The translations under genes and the position numbers were made by a program. The notes under the pieces are model-generated. The model was not told the DNA's origin and searched no databases. It saw nothing but the letters and a program-made list of their open reading frames with translations. Shown here piece after piece: positions 42,006 through 50,591 of a stretch of 64,000 bases of DNA. The DNA lies in NCBI RefSeq assembly GCF_005747095.1, contig NZ_SWLG01000013.1:47446-111445 (forward strand), in the 5' to 3' direction. This DNA comes from Exobacillus caeni. GTDB taxonomy: Bacteria > Bacillota > Bacilli > Bacillales > Guptibacillaceae. Position 1 is the first letter of the stretch; every line of letters starts with the position of its first letter.

Positions 42006-42068
42006 TGAGTGATCACTCATTATTAGTATATACTGCGAAAAACCCGTTGTAAAGTGAGTACTTACTCA
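42006..42068 (-). promoter_or_regulatory. Promoter between two TetR-type operators
   Basis: On the minus strand TTTACA (42053-42048), 17 bp, TATACT (42030-42025). TGAGTGATCACTCA (42006-42019) is a perfect palindrome covering the start side. TGAGTACTTACTCA (42055-42068) shares the arms and abuts the -35. Confidence 0.8.
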
Positions 42069-42159
42069 TCTCCGTTAATTTAACCGAAACATCGACTGTT
42101 AATTTTTACCGGTAAAGTGTAAGATTATTATAATAAGTCAAATTATTGCGGAGGAATTT

Positions 42160-42624
42160 ATGGTTGAGTTATTAAAAATGACAGAAGAAGATTATCAGCA
42201 TTTTCTTGATTATGCCATTGAAGATTATGCTAAAGAAAAAACAAAAGCCGGGAACTATGAGGAACACGAAGCGATAGAGCGTTCTAAACAAGACTTTGGC
42301 AAATTGCTTCCTGAAGGGTTAGAGACAGAAAATCATCTATTACATACAATTGTCGATCAAAAAGCTAACAAAAAGGTAGGCTACCTCTGGACGTTTCTCG
42401 ATAAAAAGCCTAATACCGCGTTTATTTATAACATCTGGGTCTTTGATGAACTGCAGGGGAAGGGATACGGTTCAAAAGCAATTGCCAAGCTGGAAGAACT
42501 GTTGAAAGAAAAAGGAATAGAAAAGCTGGAACTTCACGTGTTTGGCCATAATCAAGGAGCGTTCAGGCTGTATCAGCGCCTTGGCTTTGAACCTACTAAC
42601 ATTGTTATGGCTAAGACTTTATAG
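42160..42624 (+). CDS. GNAT-family N-acetyltransferase
   Basis: A 154-residue acetyl-CoA-dependent transferase. The acetyl-CoA loop is ELQGKGYGSKAI near 105, followed by LELHVFGHNQGAFRLYQRLGFEPT, which is the standard motif B. GGAGGA precedes the ATG. Substrate (amine or protein N-terminus) unknown. Monocistronic. Confidence 0.85.
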   Translation: MVELLKMTEEDYQHFLDYAIEDYAKEKTKAGNYEEHEAIERSKQDFGKLLPEGLETENHLLHTIVDQKANKKVGYLWTFLDKKPNTAFIYNIWVFDELQGKGYGSKAIAKLEELLKEKGIEKLELHVFGHNQGAFRLYQRLGFEPTNIVMAKTL

Positions 42625-42713
42625 TTAACAAACATATCAAGAAAGTAAGCTGCCACTTTGTAGTGAAAAAGCTTATTTTCTTTATTTTTTAGCTGTGTCA
42701 GAGGAGTGTTAAT

Positions 42714-43352
42714 TTGAAAAAGCTACCGATTCTTGACCTTGTTTTTTATTTAGTCATACCGTTGTTGATCTGGAACGAAGGACGCGATCTCATCGGCGAT
42801 TATTATGCGATTTTGTTATCGACTGTTCCGGGGATACTTTATACGTTTTATCGATTTTTCGTGGAAAAGCAGTTTAATGTTACCGGCCTGTTCATTATCA
42901 CTACGATGTTGATCGGAGCTGTGGTCGACCTGTTATCGGGGGATGCAGAAGCGATGCTCTGGAATAATGTCTACTATGGGGGAGGGATCGGTCTCTTTTT
43001 TCTCTTATCATCGCTGATCAGAAAGCCTATCGCGATGTATTTCAGCATAGACATTGCTTATCTGCAGGGATACGCAAGGCAGGACAGCTATATGCTCTAT
43101 ACGAAAAAAGGCCTTTTTGTTTATTTTCAACTGCTAAACCTTTTGTTTGCATTTCGGAGTTTTACGATGAGCGGATTAAAGGCTGTATTGATTGAAACGT
43201 ATGGTGTGGAACAATATGATCGAATACTTTTTATGATGAATGTAGCAGGCTGGATATTTACGGGGATTATTTTTATTGCTTATATTGTTGTCGGAAAGAA
43301 AACGATGGAATTTGTAACGAGGCTGCAGGCTGCTCCTGACAATGCAGGCTAA
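42714..43352 (+). CDS. VC0807-like membrane protein
   Basis: A 212-residue membrane protein with about six helices starting at TTG (GGAGTG upstream). PLLIWNEGRDLIGDYYAILLSTVPGILYTFYRFF and a later RKPIAMYFSIDIAYLQGY resemble the VC0807 family, related to septation protein A. The function is unknown. It is alone, 90 bp after the GNAT gene. Confidence 0.65.
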   Translation: MKKLPILDLVFYLVIPLLIWNEGRDLIGDYYAILLSTVPGILYTFYRFFVEKQFNVTGLFIITTMLIGAVVDLLSGDAEAMLWNNVYYGGGIGLFFLLSSLIRKPIAMYFSIDIAYLQGYARQDSYMLYTKKGLFVYFQLLNLLFAFRSFTMSGLKAVLIETYGVEQYDRILFMMNVAGWIFTGIIFIAYIVVGKKTMEFVTRLQAAPDNAG

Positions 43353-43441
43353 CACAAAGGGAGAGAGACTCATATCTGAAAGTTTCAGCCAAAAGATCAT
43401 GGCCAACTCAATAATAAGGCTAGATTACTAAATGAGAAAAT

Positions 43442-43479
43442 AAGAAGAGGAAAAGCATTGTAGAGCTTTTCCTCTTCTT
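43442..43479. terminator. Strong terminator between convergent genes
   Basis: AAGAAGAGGAAAAGC (43442-43456) and GCTTTTCCTCTTCTT (43465-43479) form a perfect 15-bp stem with an 8-nt loop. Confidence 0.85.
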
Positions 43480-43481
43480 GT

Positions 43482-45062
43482 CTAAAAACGATATGGCCCA
43501 ACGAGCAGTGCCAGGATCAATAGATCAACCGCAACGGTATAACTGAACAAAACCATTAACCGGTCTTCTTTTCTGAGAACGACTTTTCCGATCAGGTAAG
43601 CTAACAGAGCGACAATTATCGGAATGACAAACGAGCTTCCTGCAAAGGTTAGATAGCCAGGAGCAAAGGCATAGAAGGCTGGATTGAATTGTTTTTGCAA
43701 GAAAATCAGCTGTGTGATAAAGAATAGCCCGTATGCTGTGTATAGGGCCCATCTTTTTCCCTGTTCGATAGCAGTCGGGTTGAACATGAACATTGCCAGC
43801 AGGAAAAGTGCGGCAGGAGTTACCCAGGCGAATCCGATCAGTAGGGTTATAAGTCCCATCGAGGCCCCAAGCAATCCGGTAGACAGAGCATTTTTGATAT
43901 CTTTCATTGTCATTTTGGTGCTTGTTTCGATGACTTCAGGGTTTGTGCTGGTACCCATCAATTTGTAGTCGATTGTTTCAAAAGTAGTTCCTGAATTTGC
44001 TTCGAACCATACTACGTTACTGTCATCCAACCAGAAAGGCTCGGAAGAACGCTTCGGGGTTTTGCTTAAACGACTGGCAATCCATTTTCCTTCCTCATTT
44101 TGCTTTGCTTGAAAAATATTAAATTCCTCGCTAAAAGAAGAAATTTGATTCCAGGCTGTAAATAAGATTTTCGGAGTTCCTTCTTCAACTTTAAAGTTGA
44201 TATGTTTCGCATTTTCAAAGCTCAGGCCGCTTCCCTGAGGATAGATTTTCATAGAGCGGGGTGCAACTTCGCCATCAAAAGAATCGACAGTGCCCTCGGT
44301 ATACATAGGAGTAAAAGTGTTGCCTTTTGATTCCGCTTTTTCATATGCAAGCATTAGTTTTCCATCGTTGATCGCGTATTGAAACCGCTGAAAAATCTCA
44401 TACGCTTTTATATGCTTCAGTTTAAACTGCAGTTTTTCCGTGTAAGTATTTTTTTCTTCTTTATATAGCATCCCGACAGTAAAATCGTTTGTAGGTTTTG
44501 AAATAACAAGAAATGAATCGGCACTGTTATTTTGAATGGCGATATCTTTTACCGGGCTATCAATCTCTTTAACTGGCACCGTACTAAGCTGATCCAGGTT
44601 AACCTTGAAAATTTTGTTCTCTTTCCAATAAAGCACCAGGTCATCTTTTAAAGTCATACCGTTGATTCCATCAGCAAGAATATTTTCCTCATTTCCGACT
44701 GCATGCACTAACTTCTTATTTGAGTTAATAAAAAGAAAGTCGGTCCCATTTGTCCATAGTGGATACTCTTCAGAGGCATGATAAGGAAGTTCTGATTGTT
44801 TTACTTTTTCTAACTCAGAATTTAACGTTAGCTGCTTGACCTTTCCCTCATTTACAGAGAAAAGCTGAAACGTACCGTCGTTTTTCAACACATACGGCTC
44901 CTGTTTGCTGTCGATTTCAAAAGGAATATCAACTGCTCTGCTCCATCCTTCACTCGGCAGAGAGCGTTCGATTTTTAAAAAATGAAGGCTGAGGAGTCCG
45001 AAAAATATTGCGATGATGGCTACTAACGATAAAATAATTCTCAGTCTTTGGTTTTTATGCAT
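43482..45062 (-). CDS. Unrecognised membrane protein with large extracytoplasmic domain
   Basis: A 526-residue protein that I cannot assign. One N-terminal helix (9-29) leads to an external domain of about 350 residues with repeated short beta strands (YVLKNDGTFQLFSVNEG, PLWTNGTDFLFINSNKKLVHAV, PKILFTAWNQISSF), suggesting a beta-propeller or repeat fold. Then 4-5 helices (about 395-525) close the protein. It could be a sensor or part of a cell-surface complex. It has no operon partner; it starts at ATG 45062 with only AGGGGG-like sequence upstream. Confidence 0.6.
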   Translation of the reverse strand: MHKNQRLRIILSLVAIIAIFFGLLSLHFLKIERSLPSEGWSRAVDIPFEIDSKQEPYVLKNDGTFQLFSVNEGKVKQLTLNSELEKVKQSELPYHASEEYPLWTNGTDFLFINSNKKLVHAVGNEENILADGINGMTLKDDLVLYWKENKIFKVNLDQLSTVPVKEIDSPVKDIAIQNNSADSFLVISKPTNDFTVGMLYKEEKNTYTEKLQFKLKHIKAYEIFQRFQYAINDGKLMLAYEKAESKGNTFTPMYTEGTVDSFDGEVAPRSMKIYPQGSGLSFENAKHINFKVEEGTPKILFTAWNQISSFSEEFNIFQAKQNEEGKWIASRLSKTPKRSSEPFWLDDSNVVWFEANSGTTFETIDYKLMGTSTNPEVIETSTKMTMKDIKNALSTGLLGASMGLITLLIGFAWVTPAALFLLAMFMFNPTAIEQGKRWALYTAYGLFFITQLIFLQKQFNPAFYAFAPGYLTFAGSSFVIPIIVALLAYLIGKVVLRKEDRLMVLFSYTVAVDLLILALLVGPYRF

Positions 45063-45289
45063 TCATTTGTCCCCCTAAAAAATTCCTGTCTATATTTTAC
45101 CAATCATGAAAAGGTTTGAAAGGCTTTTATGAAGGATTTTCCTATGTTTTTACATAAAAAGGATGTGCAGTAGCTAATGAGAAGAGGATGAGAGCTATGA
45201 AAAGGAGGAAAATGGGAAAAGGGTTTCGAATATTGTAAACAGAATGGATAGTAATTGATAATGAAAATTTTCTAGAAGGATTGATAAAG

Positions 45290-46231
45290 TTGCGAAAGGT
45301 AATTTCTTCACCGTATCTGTTACTAGTTCTGGCAGCGCTGTTTTGGGGAGGGAATTTTTCAGTTGGAAAGGCGCTCGTGTCCGTTATGCCTCCGGTTACG
45401 ATGTCGACGATTCGGTGGTCGGTGTCATTTTTATTGTTTCTCCCACTTGCGTATAGAGATGTAAGTAATAATAAAGAAACGTTAAGGCGAAACTGGAAAG
45501 CGGTGCTTGGTTTGGCTGTTACCGGTATCGCGATGTTTAATGCCCTGGCTTATCTGTCGATGGAGTACACTACCTCGATCAATGCTTCGCTAATGAACGC
45601 GATGGCTCCTGTCGTAATAGTTGTTCTTTCAGTCATTTATTTAAAGGACCGATTTAACGCTGTTCAGCTTTCAGGTATTTTGCTTTCGATTGCAGGGGTG
45701 ATCTGGATTATCACACGCGGGGATATTTCCCGGATTATCCACTTTTCCTTTAATCCCGGGGACTTAATTATGGTGGTGGCTGTTTCTGCATGGGGAGCCT
45801 ACTCGGTAATGATGAAAAAGTTTGGAGGCCGTCTGCCCGGGAGAGGAACGTTTCTCCTCACAATGCTGGTTGGTATCATCTGTCTTCTTCCATTCACGGT
45901 ATACGAATTGATCACTTTGGAGAGTCCTCTTGTCCTTGAACCTTTAAACTATTTGCAGTTGGCTTATATCAGCGTGTTCCCATCTGTTCTTGCTTTTCTT
46001 TGCTGGAACAAGGGCCTCCTTGCAGTCGGTCCATCGAAAGCATCCGTTTATTTGAACTTGATCGTTGTGTTTGTCGCGTTGTTTGGCATCATCTTTCTTG
46101 ACGAAAGGCTGTACAGTTTTCAAATCATCGGAGGAATTCTTGTTGTAGCGGGAGTCTATTTATCGAACCGTGCTGGAATGAAAAAAGCATCCGTTTCCAG
46201 GAGGGGGATTAAAAGGGCGTCCCATTTATAA
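45290..46231 (+). CDS. EamA/DMT-family transporter
   Basis: A membrane transporter of about 313 residues with ten helices in two EamA repeats: LVLAALFWGGNFSVGKALV near the N-terminus and MVVAVSAWGAYSVMMKKFGG in the second half. TTG at 45290 is favoured over the TTG at 45281 for spacing from GAAGGA. The ending is basic (RRGIKRASHL). Exports amino acids or metabolites in general; the substrate is unknown. Confidence 0.8.
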   Translation: MRKVISSPYLLLVLAALFWGGNFSVGKALVSVMPPVTMSTIRWSVSFLLFLPLAYRDVSNNKETLRRNWKAVLGLAVTGIAMFNALAYLSMEYTTSINASLMNAMAPVVIVVLSVIYLKDRFNAVQLSGILLSIAGVIWIITRGDISRIIHFSFNPGDLIMVVAVSAWGAYSVMMKKFGGRLPGRGTFLLTMLVGIICLLPFTVYELITLESPLVLEPLNYLQLAYISVFPSVLAFLCWNKGLLAVGPSKASVYLNLIVVFVALFGIIFLDERLYSFQIIGGILVVAGVYLSNRAGMKKASVSRRGIKRASHL

Positions 46232-46309
46232 GAAGCTTTTAAAAATAAAACGGGAAATAAAATTTTCCGCCGGATTTTTTTATTATGACATCGTTTGTCA
46301 CAAATGCCT

Positions 46310-46328
46310 GTTACATTTTAAGTGTAAC
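46310..46328. promoter_or_regulatory. Palindromic operator candidate upstream of dinB-like gene
   Basis: GTTACA-TTTTAAG-TGTAAC (46310-46328) is a 19-bp palindrome with a 7-bp centre, 28 bp before the ATG. Confidence 0.45.
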
Positions 46329-46355
46329 AAGATTAAAAATTGAAAGGGTGGAAGT

Positions 46356-46841
46356 ATGAATCAAACAAAACTATTCCAGGAAACGTTATTTCACGAAATG
46401 GAAGTTGCAGTACGAACGATCAAAGGATTGCTCGAAAAGGTGGAAGAATCGCAGTGGGAGTATAAGCCCGCCAATAACATGCGAACGCTAAAAGAGCTTG
46501 CACAGCATCTTGTAGCAATACCAAGAACAGATTTAGCGATTTTGAAAGAGAGCTCGGAAGAAGAAGTACATAGATTGAACAATGAAATTGAAGGATTAAA
46601 TGGCTATCGTGAACTTTCCGATGAGCTGGAGGCAGGACTTTCTCTTTTAAAAGATTATATGGGGAATCTGGATGATGAAACATTTTTAACAAAAAAGACA
46701 AAAGCTTTTTATGCAGAAGAGGGAGCAACTCAAATCCAATGGCTTACAGAAATTCTTACCCACATGTTCCATCACCGCGCACAGTTGTTTAACTATCTTA
46801 AACAATTAGGGCAGCCGGTCAATATGTTTGATTTATACTGA
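46356..46841 (+). CDS. DinB-superfamily protein
   Basis: A 161-residue four-helix protein of the DinB/YfiT metalloenzyme superfamily. Candidate metal ligands are His in ELAQHLVAIPR near 48 and the pair in LTHMFHHRAQLF near 139-143. Members transfer or hydrolyse groups on thiols such as bacillithiol; the role here is unknown. AAAGGGTGG precedes the ATG. A palindrome upstream may be its operator. Confidence 0.8.
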   Translation: MNQTKLFQETLFHEMEVAVRTIKGLLEKVEESQWEYKPANNMRTLKELAQHLVAIPRTDLAILKESSEEEVHRLNNEIEGLNGYRELSDELEAGLSLLKDYMGNLDDETFLTKKTKAFYAEEGATQIQWLTEILTHMFHHRAQLFNYLKQLGQPVNMFDLY

Positions 46842-46856
46842 TGAAAGAGGAAAGGG

Positions 46857-46884
46857 AAAGACGCGCAGGGATGTGCGTCTTTTT
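46857..46884 (+). terminator. Terminator of the dinB-like gene
   Basis: AGACGC (46859-46864) pairs with GCGTCT (46875-46880), with flanking A and T residues extending the stem. Confidence 0.75.
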
Positions 46885-47071
46885 CCGTTCACTACCGTTG
46901 CATTGCTGTTATTCAGAAGGTTGTTCACCAAAGAAAGGGCCATGTATCAAGTGCTGTTTTTTGCAATCTCTGTTTTCACGATGTTCGCTTTCTGCGGGAA
47001 GACGGGGAGCCTCCTCGGTGTAAAGGATTAGAGAACTCAACTAGAGTGTCAGCTCCTTACCATCATTATTA
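46885..47071. other. Intergenic region with a fragment of element A
   Basis: CGCTTTCTGCGGGAAG and GAGCCTCCTCGG (46986-47018) resemble the arm of dispersed element A. The 502-bp gap 46842-47343 otherwise contains only the terminator and element B copy 2. Confidence 0.5.
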
Positions 47072-47339
47072 GAGGTCATCAGGTTCCTTATTTGTGACAA
47101 AAGGTTATTTTTAAAAGATTATAGGACATCTGTGCCGTTATTTACCGGGAAAACAGCTGTTTTGGTTCAATTTTAAGCGAATAACGGAACGTATGTCCTT
47201 ATTTTTTTGAAAAGTTGGGTTTTTACACAAATAGAGGATTCAATGTCCTATAAATCTAAATTCCGGATTTCCAGGCATTCGTCCATCGCCTGAGGAGCAT
47301 TCCTCTTAACGCTGGCTATTGATGCTTTCGATACTCAGG
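47072..47339 (-). repeat. Dispersed element B, copy 2 (inverted)
   Basis: Reverse complement of 34090-34357 with scattered differences. It holds the same four 26-bp GGACAT...CCGTTATTTG units in the head-to-head arrangement, with the shared end near 47339. It ends 4 bp before the stop of the WYL regulator gene. Confidence 0.75.
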
Positions 47340-47343
47340 AGTC

Positions 47344-48315
47344 TCACACATTCCGAAGTTCTTCTGAATAAAGGGAAGCCATATCTTCCAGTTTTTCTTT
47401 GAAAATATCAATAATCTCAACAGGCTCTTGTACTTTAACATGGTTGCCAAGCCCCCATAGTATCTCTGCGAAGTAACTAGCTTCTGTTTCAGGAATCGTG
47501 GTATTGATCTTGCCTGTTCCATCTTTGTCCTCTTCGATAAGGTATTCAAGGTCCAGCTCTGATTTACCCCGTCTGATCCCCTCCCGGTCAAGCTTAACAA
47601 TAAGCTTAAGTGCATACTCCTCTGTTTTTCTATAAGGCTGAAGCCAATCTTTTAGAGTAATTTTATTTGTTGGCGGCAATTGATGGTGTTCCTTAAATTC
47701 TGCTGCTTCGATACGATCAGCCCTGAATAGGCGGTATGCCTCTCTCTTATGGCAGTATGCTGGACAGAACCAGTACCCGTTATAGGAGTACAATCCAACT
47801 GGTGAAATGATACGCGAATGAACGCCATTGAAAGATCGATAGCTTATTTCAACCGTGCTTTTGGTTGTGGCTGCCTTTAAAAGTGTTTTTAATAAAGCGG
47901 GAGACTGTGAATCGATCCGATGTGGGTTCCATAATACAATTCTCTCCTTCATCTCATCGATTTGCTTTTTCGTTTCGTTAGGCAGGTGATGGTAAAATTT
48001 CTTCAACGCAGCCTTCGATTCCGCTTCAAAAGGAAGAGCGCCGTAGAATTGCAATGACTGATATGCGAAAAACATCGCGATTGCTTCTTCTTCTGAAAAC
48101 ACGATCGGCGGCAAGAACTTCTCATGAAGCAGAAAGTATCCTCCGCCTGCACCGGTCTCCGAGTATAAAGGGACACCGAGGGAACTCAGTTCTTCCAGGT
48201 CTCTTAAAATAGTCCGGTAAGAAACGCCGAACTCTTCAGCCAGTTCTGCAACGTTAAATTTCTTTCTATCATGAATTAGGATCATTAAGTTAATCAGCCG
48301 TTTTGTTTTGGACAT
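47344..48315 (-). CDS. WYL-domain transcriptional regulator (YafY-like)
   Basis: A 323-residue regulator. The N-terminal winged HTH (about 1-65) has RKKFNVAELAEEFGVSYRTILRDLEEL. A WYL domain (about 140-215) has ISPVGLYSYNGYWFCPAYCHKREAYRLFRADRI, the GLYxxxGxWYLxxYC-like motif that senses ligands. WYL regulators often sense nucleic acid signals or metabolites. It is divergent from the cytochrome c551 gene; hairpins in the shared region may be its targets. Confidence 0.85.
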   Translation of the reverse strand: MSKTKRLINLMILIHDRKKFNVAELAEEFGVSYRTILRDLEELSSLGVPLYSETGAGGGYFLLHEKFLPPIVFSEEEAIAMFFAYQSLQFYGALPFEAESKAALKKFYHHLPNETKKQIDEMKERIVLWNPHRIDSQSPALLKTLLKAATTKSTVEISYRSFNGVHSRIISPVGLYSYNGYWFCPAYCHKREAYRLFRADRIEAAEFKEHHQLPPTNKITLKDWLQPYRKTEEYALKLIVKLDREGIRRGKSELDLEYLIEEDKDGTGKINTTIPETEASYFAEILWGLGNHVKVQEPVEIIDIFKEKLEDMASLYSEELRNV

Positions 48316-48397
48316 GTTCTGTTATCCTCCGAGCTATTATTCTAATAGACTCTTTCGTTTAAAGGTTCCGAAATCCTTCCCTGGAACTGACAATGCG

Positions 48398-48422
48398 CTG
48401 TTTTTGGCATGACTAAAAACAG
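48398..48422. promoter_or_regulatory. Inverted repeat in the WYL-cytochrome divergent region
   Basis: CTGTTTTT (48398-48405) and AAAAACAG (48415-48422) flank 9 nt. It may be an operator for the WYL regulator, as it lies between the two divergent starts. Confidence 0.35.
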
Positions 48423-48439
48423 TTTAACTTCGATTGTTT

Positions 48440-48481
48440 ATGTAGGAAAATATTAGGGTACTTCATATACAAATCCTACAT
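48440..48481 (+). promoter_or_regulatory. Hairpin next to the cytochrome ribosome site
   Basis: ATGTAGGA (48440-48447) and TCCTACAT (48474-48481) are perfect 8-bp arms 26 nt apart. The right arm ends 2 bp before the GGGAGGA ribosome site at 48484. Confidence 0.4.
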
Positions 48482-48499
48482 ATGGGAGGAGAGAACAGA

Positions 48500-48850
48500 A
48501 TGAAGAAGTTAGGTGCGTTGTTTACGGTTTTTATGTTAGTGGTCGGCCTTGTAGCCTGTGGCGGAGGAAATAATTCCTCGTCGAATAACACGAACAACCC
48601 GGAAGAAGGGGTAGATGAAGGTGGAAGTGCAACGGTTGATGGAGCCGCTGCTGAAAAAGCTTTCCAGCAGAACTGTGCCTCATGCCATGGTGAAAACCTT
48701 GAAGGTGGAACAGGTCCAGCATTAGAGAATACGGACTTATCAAAGGATGAAATTCTTAACCAGATTCAAAAAGGCGGAGGCGGAATGCCCGCTAACCTGG
48801 TTGAAGGGGAAAAAGCGGAAAATCTTGCAGCATGGATAGCGGAGAAATAA
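48500..48850 (+). CDS. Cytochrome c551-like lipoprotein (third paralogue)
   Basis: A 116-residue c-type cytochrome lipoprotein. The lipobox is LVAC near 20, followed by an Asn/Ser/Gly-rich linker, then NCASCHGENLEG (CxxCH) and the axial Met in GGGMPANLV. It is the same type as 33337 and the broken copy at 32694. The ATG at 48500 is used because GGGAGGAGAG lies 6-9 bp upstream. Unlike 33337 it has no FNR-type site, so the paralogues are probably used under different conditions. Confidence 0.9.
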   Translation: MKKLGALFTVFMLVVGLVACGGGNNSSSNNTNNPEEGVDEGGSATVDGAAAEKAFQQNCASCHGENLEGGTGPALENTDLSKDEILNQIQKGGGGMPANLVEGEKAENLAAWIAEK

Positions 48851-48863
48851 TAGATTTTATAAT

Positions 48864-48903
48864 AAGAGGGGCTGACACTTATAAGTCAGCCCCTCTATTG
48901 TTT
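48864..48903. terminator. Bidirectional terminator
   Basis: AGAGGGGCTGAC (48864-48875) pairs perfectly with GTCAGCCCCTCT (48883-48894), followed by a T run. Confidence 0.85.
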
Positions 48904-48905
48904 TT

Positions 48906-50036
48906 TTATTGTACTGCTGCTAAAACATTTAACACGCCATTTCCGTAATAGAACGGATCTCCGAGCGGCGTTGCTGTGTTATTCATCAAGTTACGTACCT
49001 GAACATTGCTTAGTGAAGGATTGTCAGCAAGGATCAGGGCTGCAGCACCTGAAACGTGCGGAGTTGCCATCGATGTTCCATTATAGTAATCATATGAATT
49101 ACCAGGAACAGAACTAAGTATGTTTACCCCTGGAGCCATAATCTCCAGTTCATCGCCAACACTTGAAAAAGAAGCGCGATTGTTGCTGCTGTCAACCGCT
49201 CCAACTGCTATGGCAGATGCATACTTTGCCGGATAGCCGATCGTATTCTTTTTTCCTTTAGCCCCGGAGTTTCCTGCCGCTGCCACTACCACGATTCCGC
49301 TGTTATAAGCATTGTCGACTGCCTGCTGAAGAGCGGAAGAGCCGCGGTCTCCACCAAGAGACATGCTGATCACATCCATGTTATTGTCGATTGCCCACTC
49401 GATACCCTTTGCAATCCCGCTGTATGTTCCGCTTCCAGAACTGTTTAGAACTTTAACTGCATAAAGGCTTGCTGATGGTGCAACACCAAGAACTCCAAGA
49501 TTATTGTTTAAACCAGCTACAGTACCTGCCACGTGGGTTCCATGGCTGTTTCCATCGTTATACGGGTTAGGTTCCCCATCAACAAAGCTCGCACCGCCTG
49601 CCACGTTTAAGTCTTCATGGCTCGCATCGATTCCGGTATCCAGGATTGCTACTTTGACGCCTGAGCCGGAGTTACCGGTAGCTTGTACATCATCGGCATT
49701 AATGTGTGGAATTCCCCAAGGAATCGTCTGGCCATAAGCGATTGCTTTATGATCTTCTTCTACAAAAGAGATGTTCGCTTTGTTTTCCAGAGCATCTGCG
49801 GCTTGTTCTGAAAGCCTGGCCTGTACTACTTTCATGTGCTTAAACTGGTGAACTACCTTTCCACCTACACTTTTAACCGCATTCTGATTGACGTTGTTCT
49901 TAAACCCAATTAAGTAATCCGAAACAGGTGATGGCTTTGCTTGCTGTGATGCTGCGCTTGCAAATCCCCCAAACAGCATAGAGACTGCCAGTACGAGGCT
50001 AAATAGGAAACTGAGTGTTTTAAACTTTTTTCGCAA
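48906..50036 (-). CDS. aprE: Subtilisin-type secreted serine protease
   Basis: Secreted alkaline protease of 376 residues starting at TTG (AAGGAG upstream). The signal peptide ends FASAA near 29. An I9 propeptide follows (about 35-105, [14 protein letters not shown] to SFVEEDHKA). The S8 catalytic domain has Asp in [15 protein letters not shown], His in [13 protein letters not shown] and Ser in [23 protein letters not shown] holds the oxyanion Asn. Size and layout match B. subtilis AprE (381). It degrades external protein in stationary phase; AbrB/DegU-type control is known for the family and is not visible here. Confidence 0.92.
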   Translation of the reverse strand: MRKKFKTLSFLFSLVLAVSMLFGGFASAASQQAKPSPVSDYLIGFKNNVNQNAVKSVGGKVVHQFKHMKVVQARLSEQAADALENKANISFVEEDHKAIAYGQTIPWGIPHINADDVQATGNSGSGVKVAILDTGIDASHEDLNVAGGASFVDGEPNPYNDGNSHGTHVAGTVAGLNNNLGVLGVAPSASLYAVKVLNSSGSGTYSGIAKGIEWAIDNNMDVISMSLGGDRGSSALQQAVDNAYNSGIVVVAAAGNSGAKGKKNTIGYPAKYASAIAVGAVDSSNNRASFSSVGDELEIMAPGVNILSSVPGNSYDYYNGTSMATPHVSGAAALILADNPSLSNVQVRNLMNNTATPLGDPFYYGNGVLNVLAAVQ

Positions 50037-50591
50037 ATAAATTCTCCTTCCAAGTTTTTTATATACAAGGCACCCGGGCTGCCTTATACAACTAATCCAA
50101 CGTAAAGACAGATAATTCTTAAAATTATAATAACACGGGCAGGAAGGAATGTTTATTGGGAAATAGGTTGAATTTTTATCAAATAAAAAGGGGATTTACA
50201 GTTCTAATTTCCCAAGTGAAAAATCATTATAATAGGGTATATTACCTGGTTGGCACTTTTGTGTAATCGGGATGTAACAGTAGTAAAACTATTATTATAT
50301 TTGTCTGAATTTTTAACATTCCATTTTTGGTTGTAGTCACCTTTTGATCCATTGTTTTCCTGTTTGATTTTCCAATCGGGAAAACAGCAAAAAGCCTTTT
50401 ATAACAGGAATTTTGCTATTTTGGAAGGAAGCTGGGTTCAATAATATCTAATAATTTTCCTCCTGAAACAGGAAACATCTCCACTTTTTGGCTCATAGAC
50501 TCGCTAGATTGCTATGTTATGCTCATCTTGTGTTCAGCAGAAACGAAACATTTGTTGAACAACAACAAGAATTACAGGGAGGAATATGGAA
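50037..50591. other. Long divergent upstream region of aprE and the CAP gene
   Basis: This 555-bp gap holds no ORF of interest. A palindrome AAGGCA-CCCGGGC-TGCCTT lies just upstream of aprE (about 50070-50088). Near 50356-50390 GTTTTCC and GGGAAAAC form a loose inverted pair. Length and AT-richness fit a heavily regulated aprE promoter. Confidence 0.5.

Noticed and set aside
46828..47031. 67-codon ORF overlapping the end of the dinB-like gene.
   Set aside because: It runs through an intrinsic terminator and an element A fragment, with no ribosome site.
34090..47339. Reading the 34-47 kb interval as a composite transposon because it is bounded by inverted element B copies.
   Set aside because: Copies carry no transposase and the genes between are ordinary, unrelated chromosomal genes.
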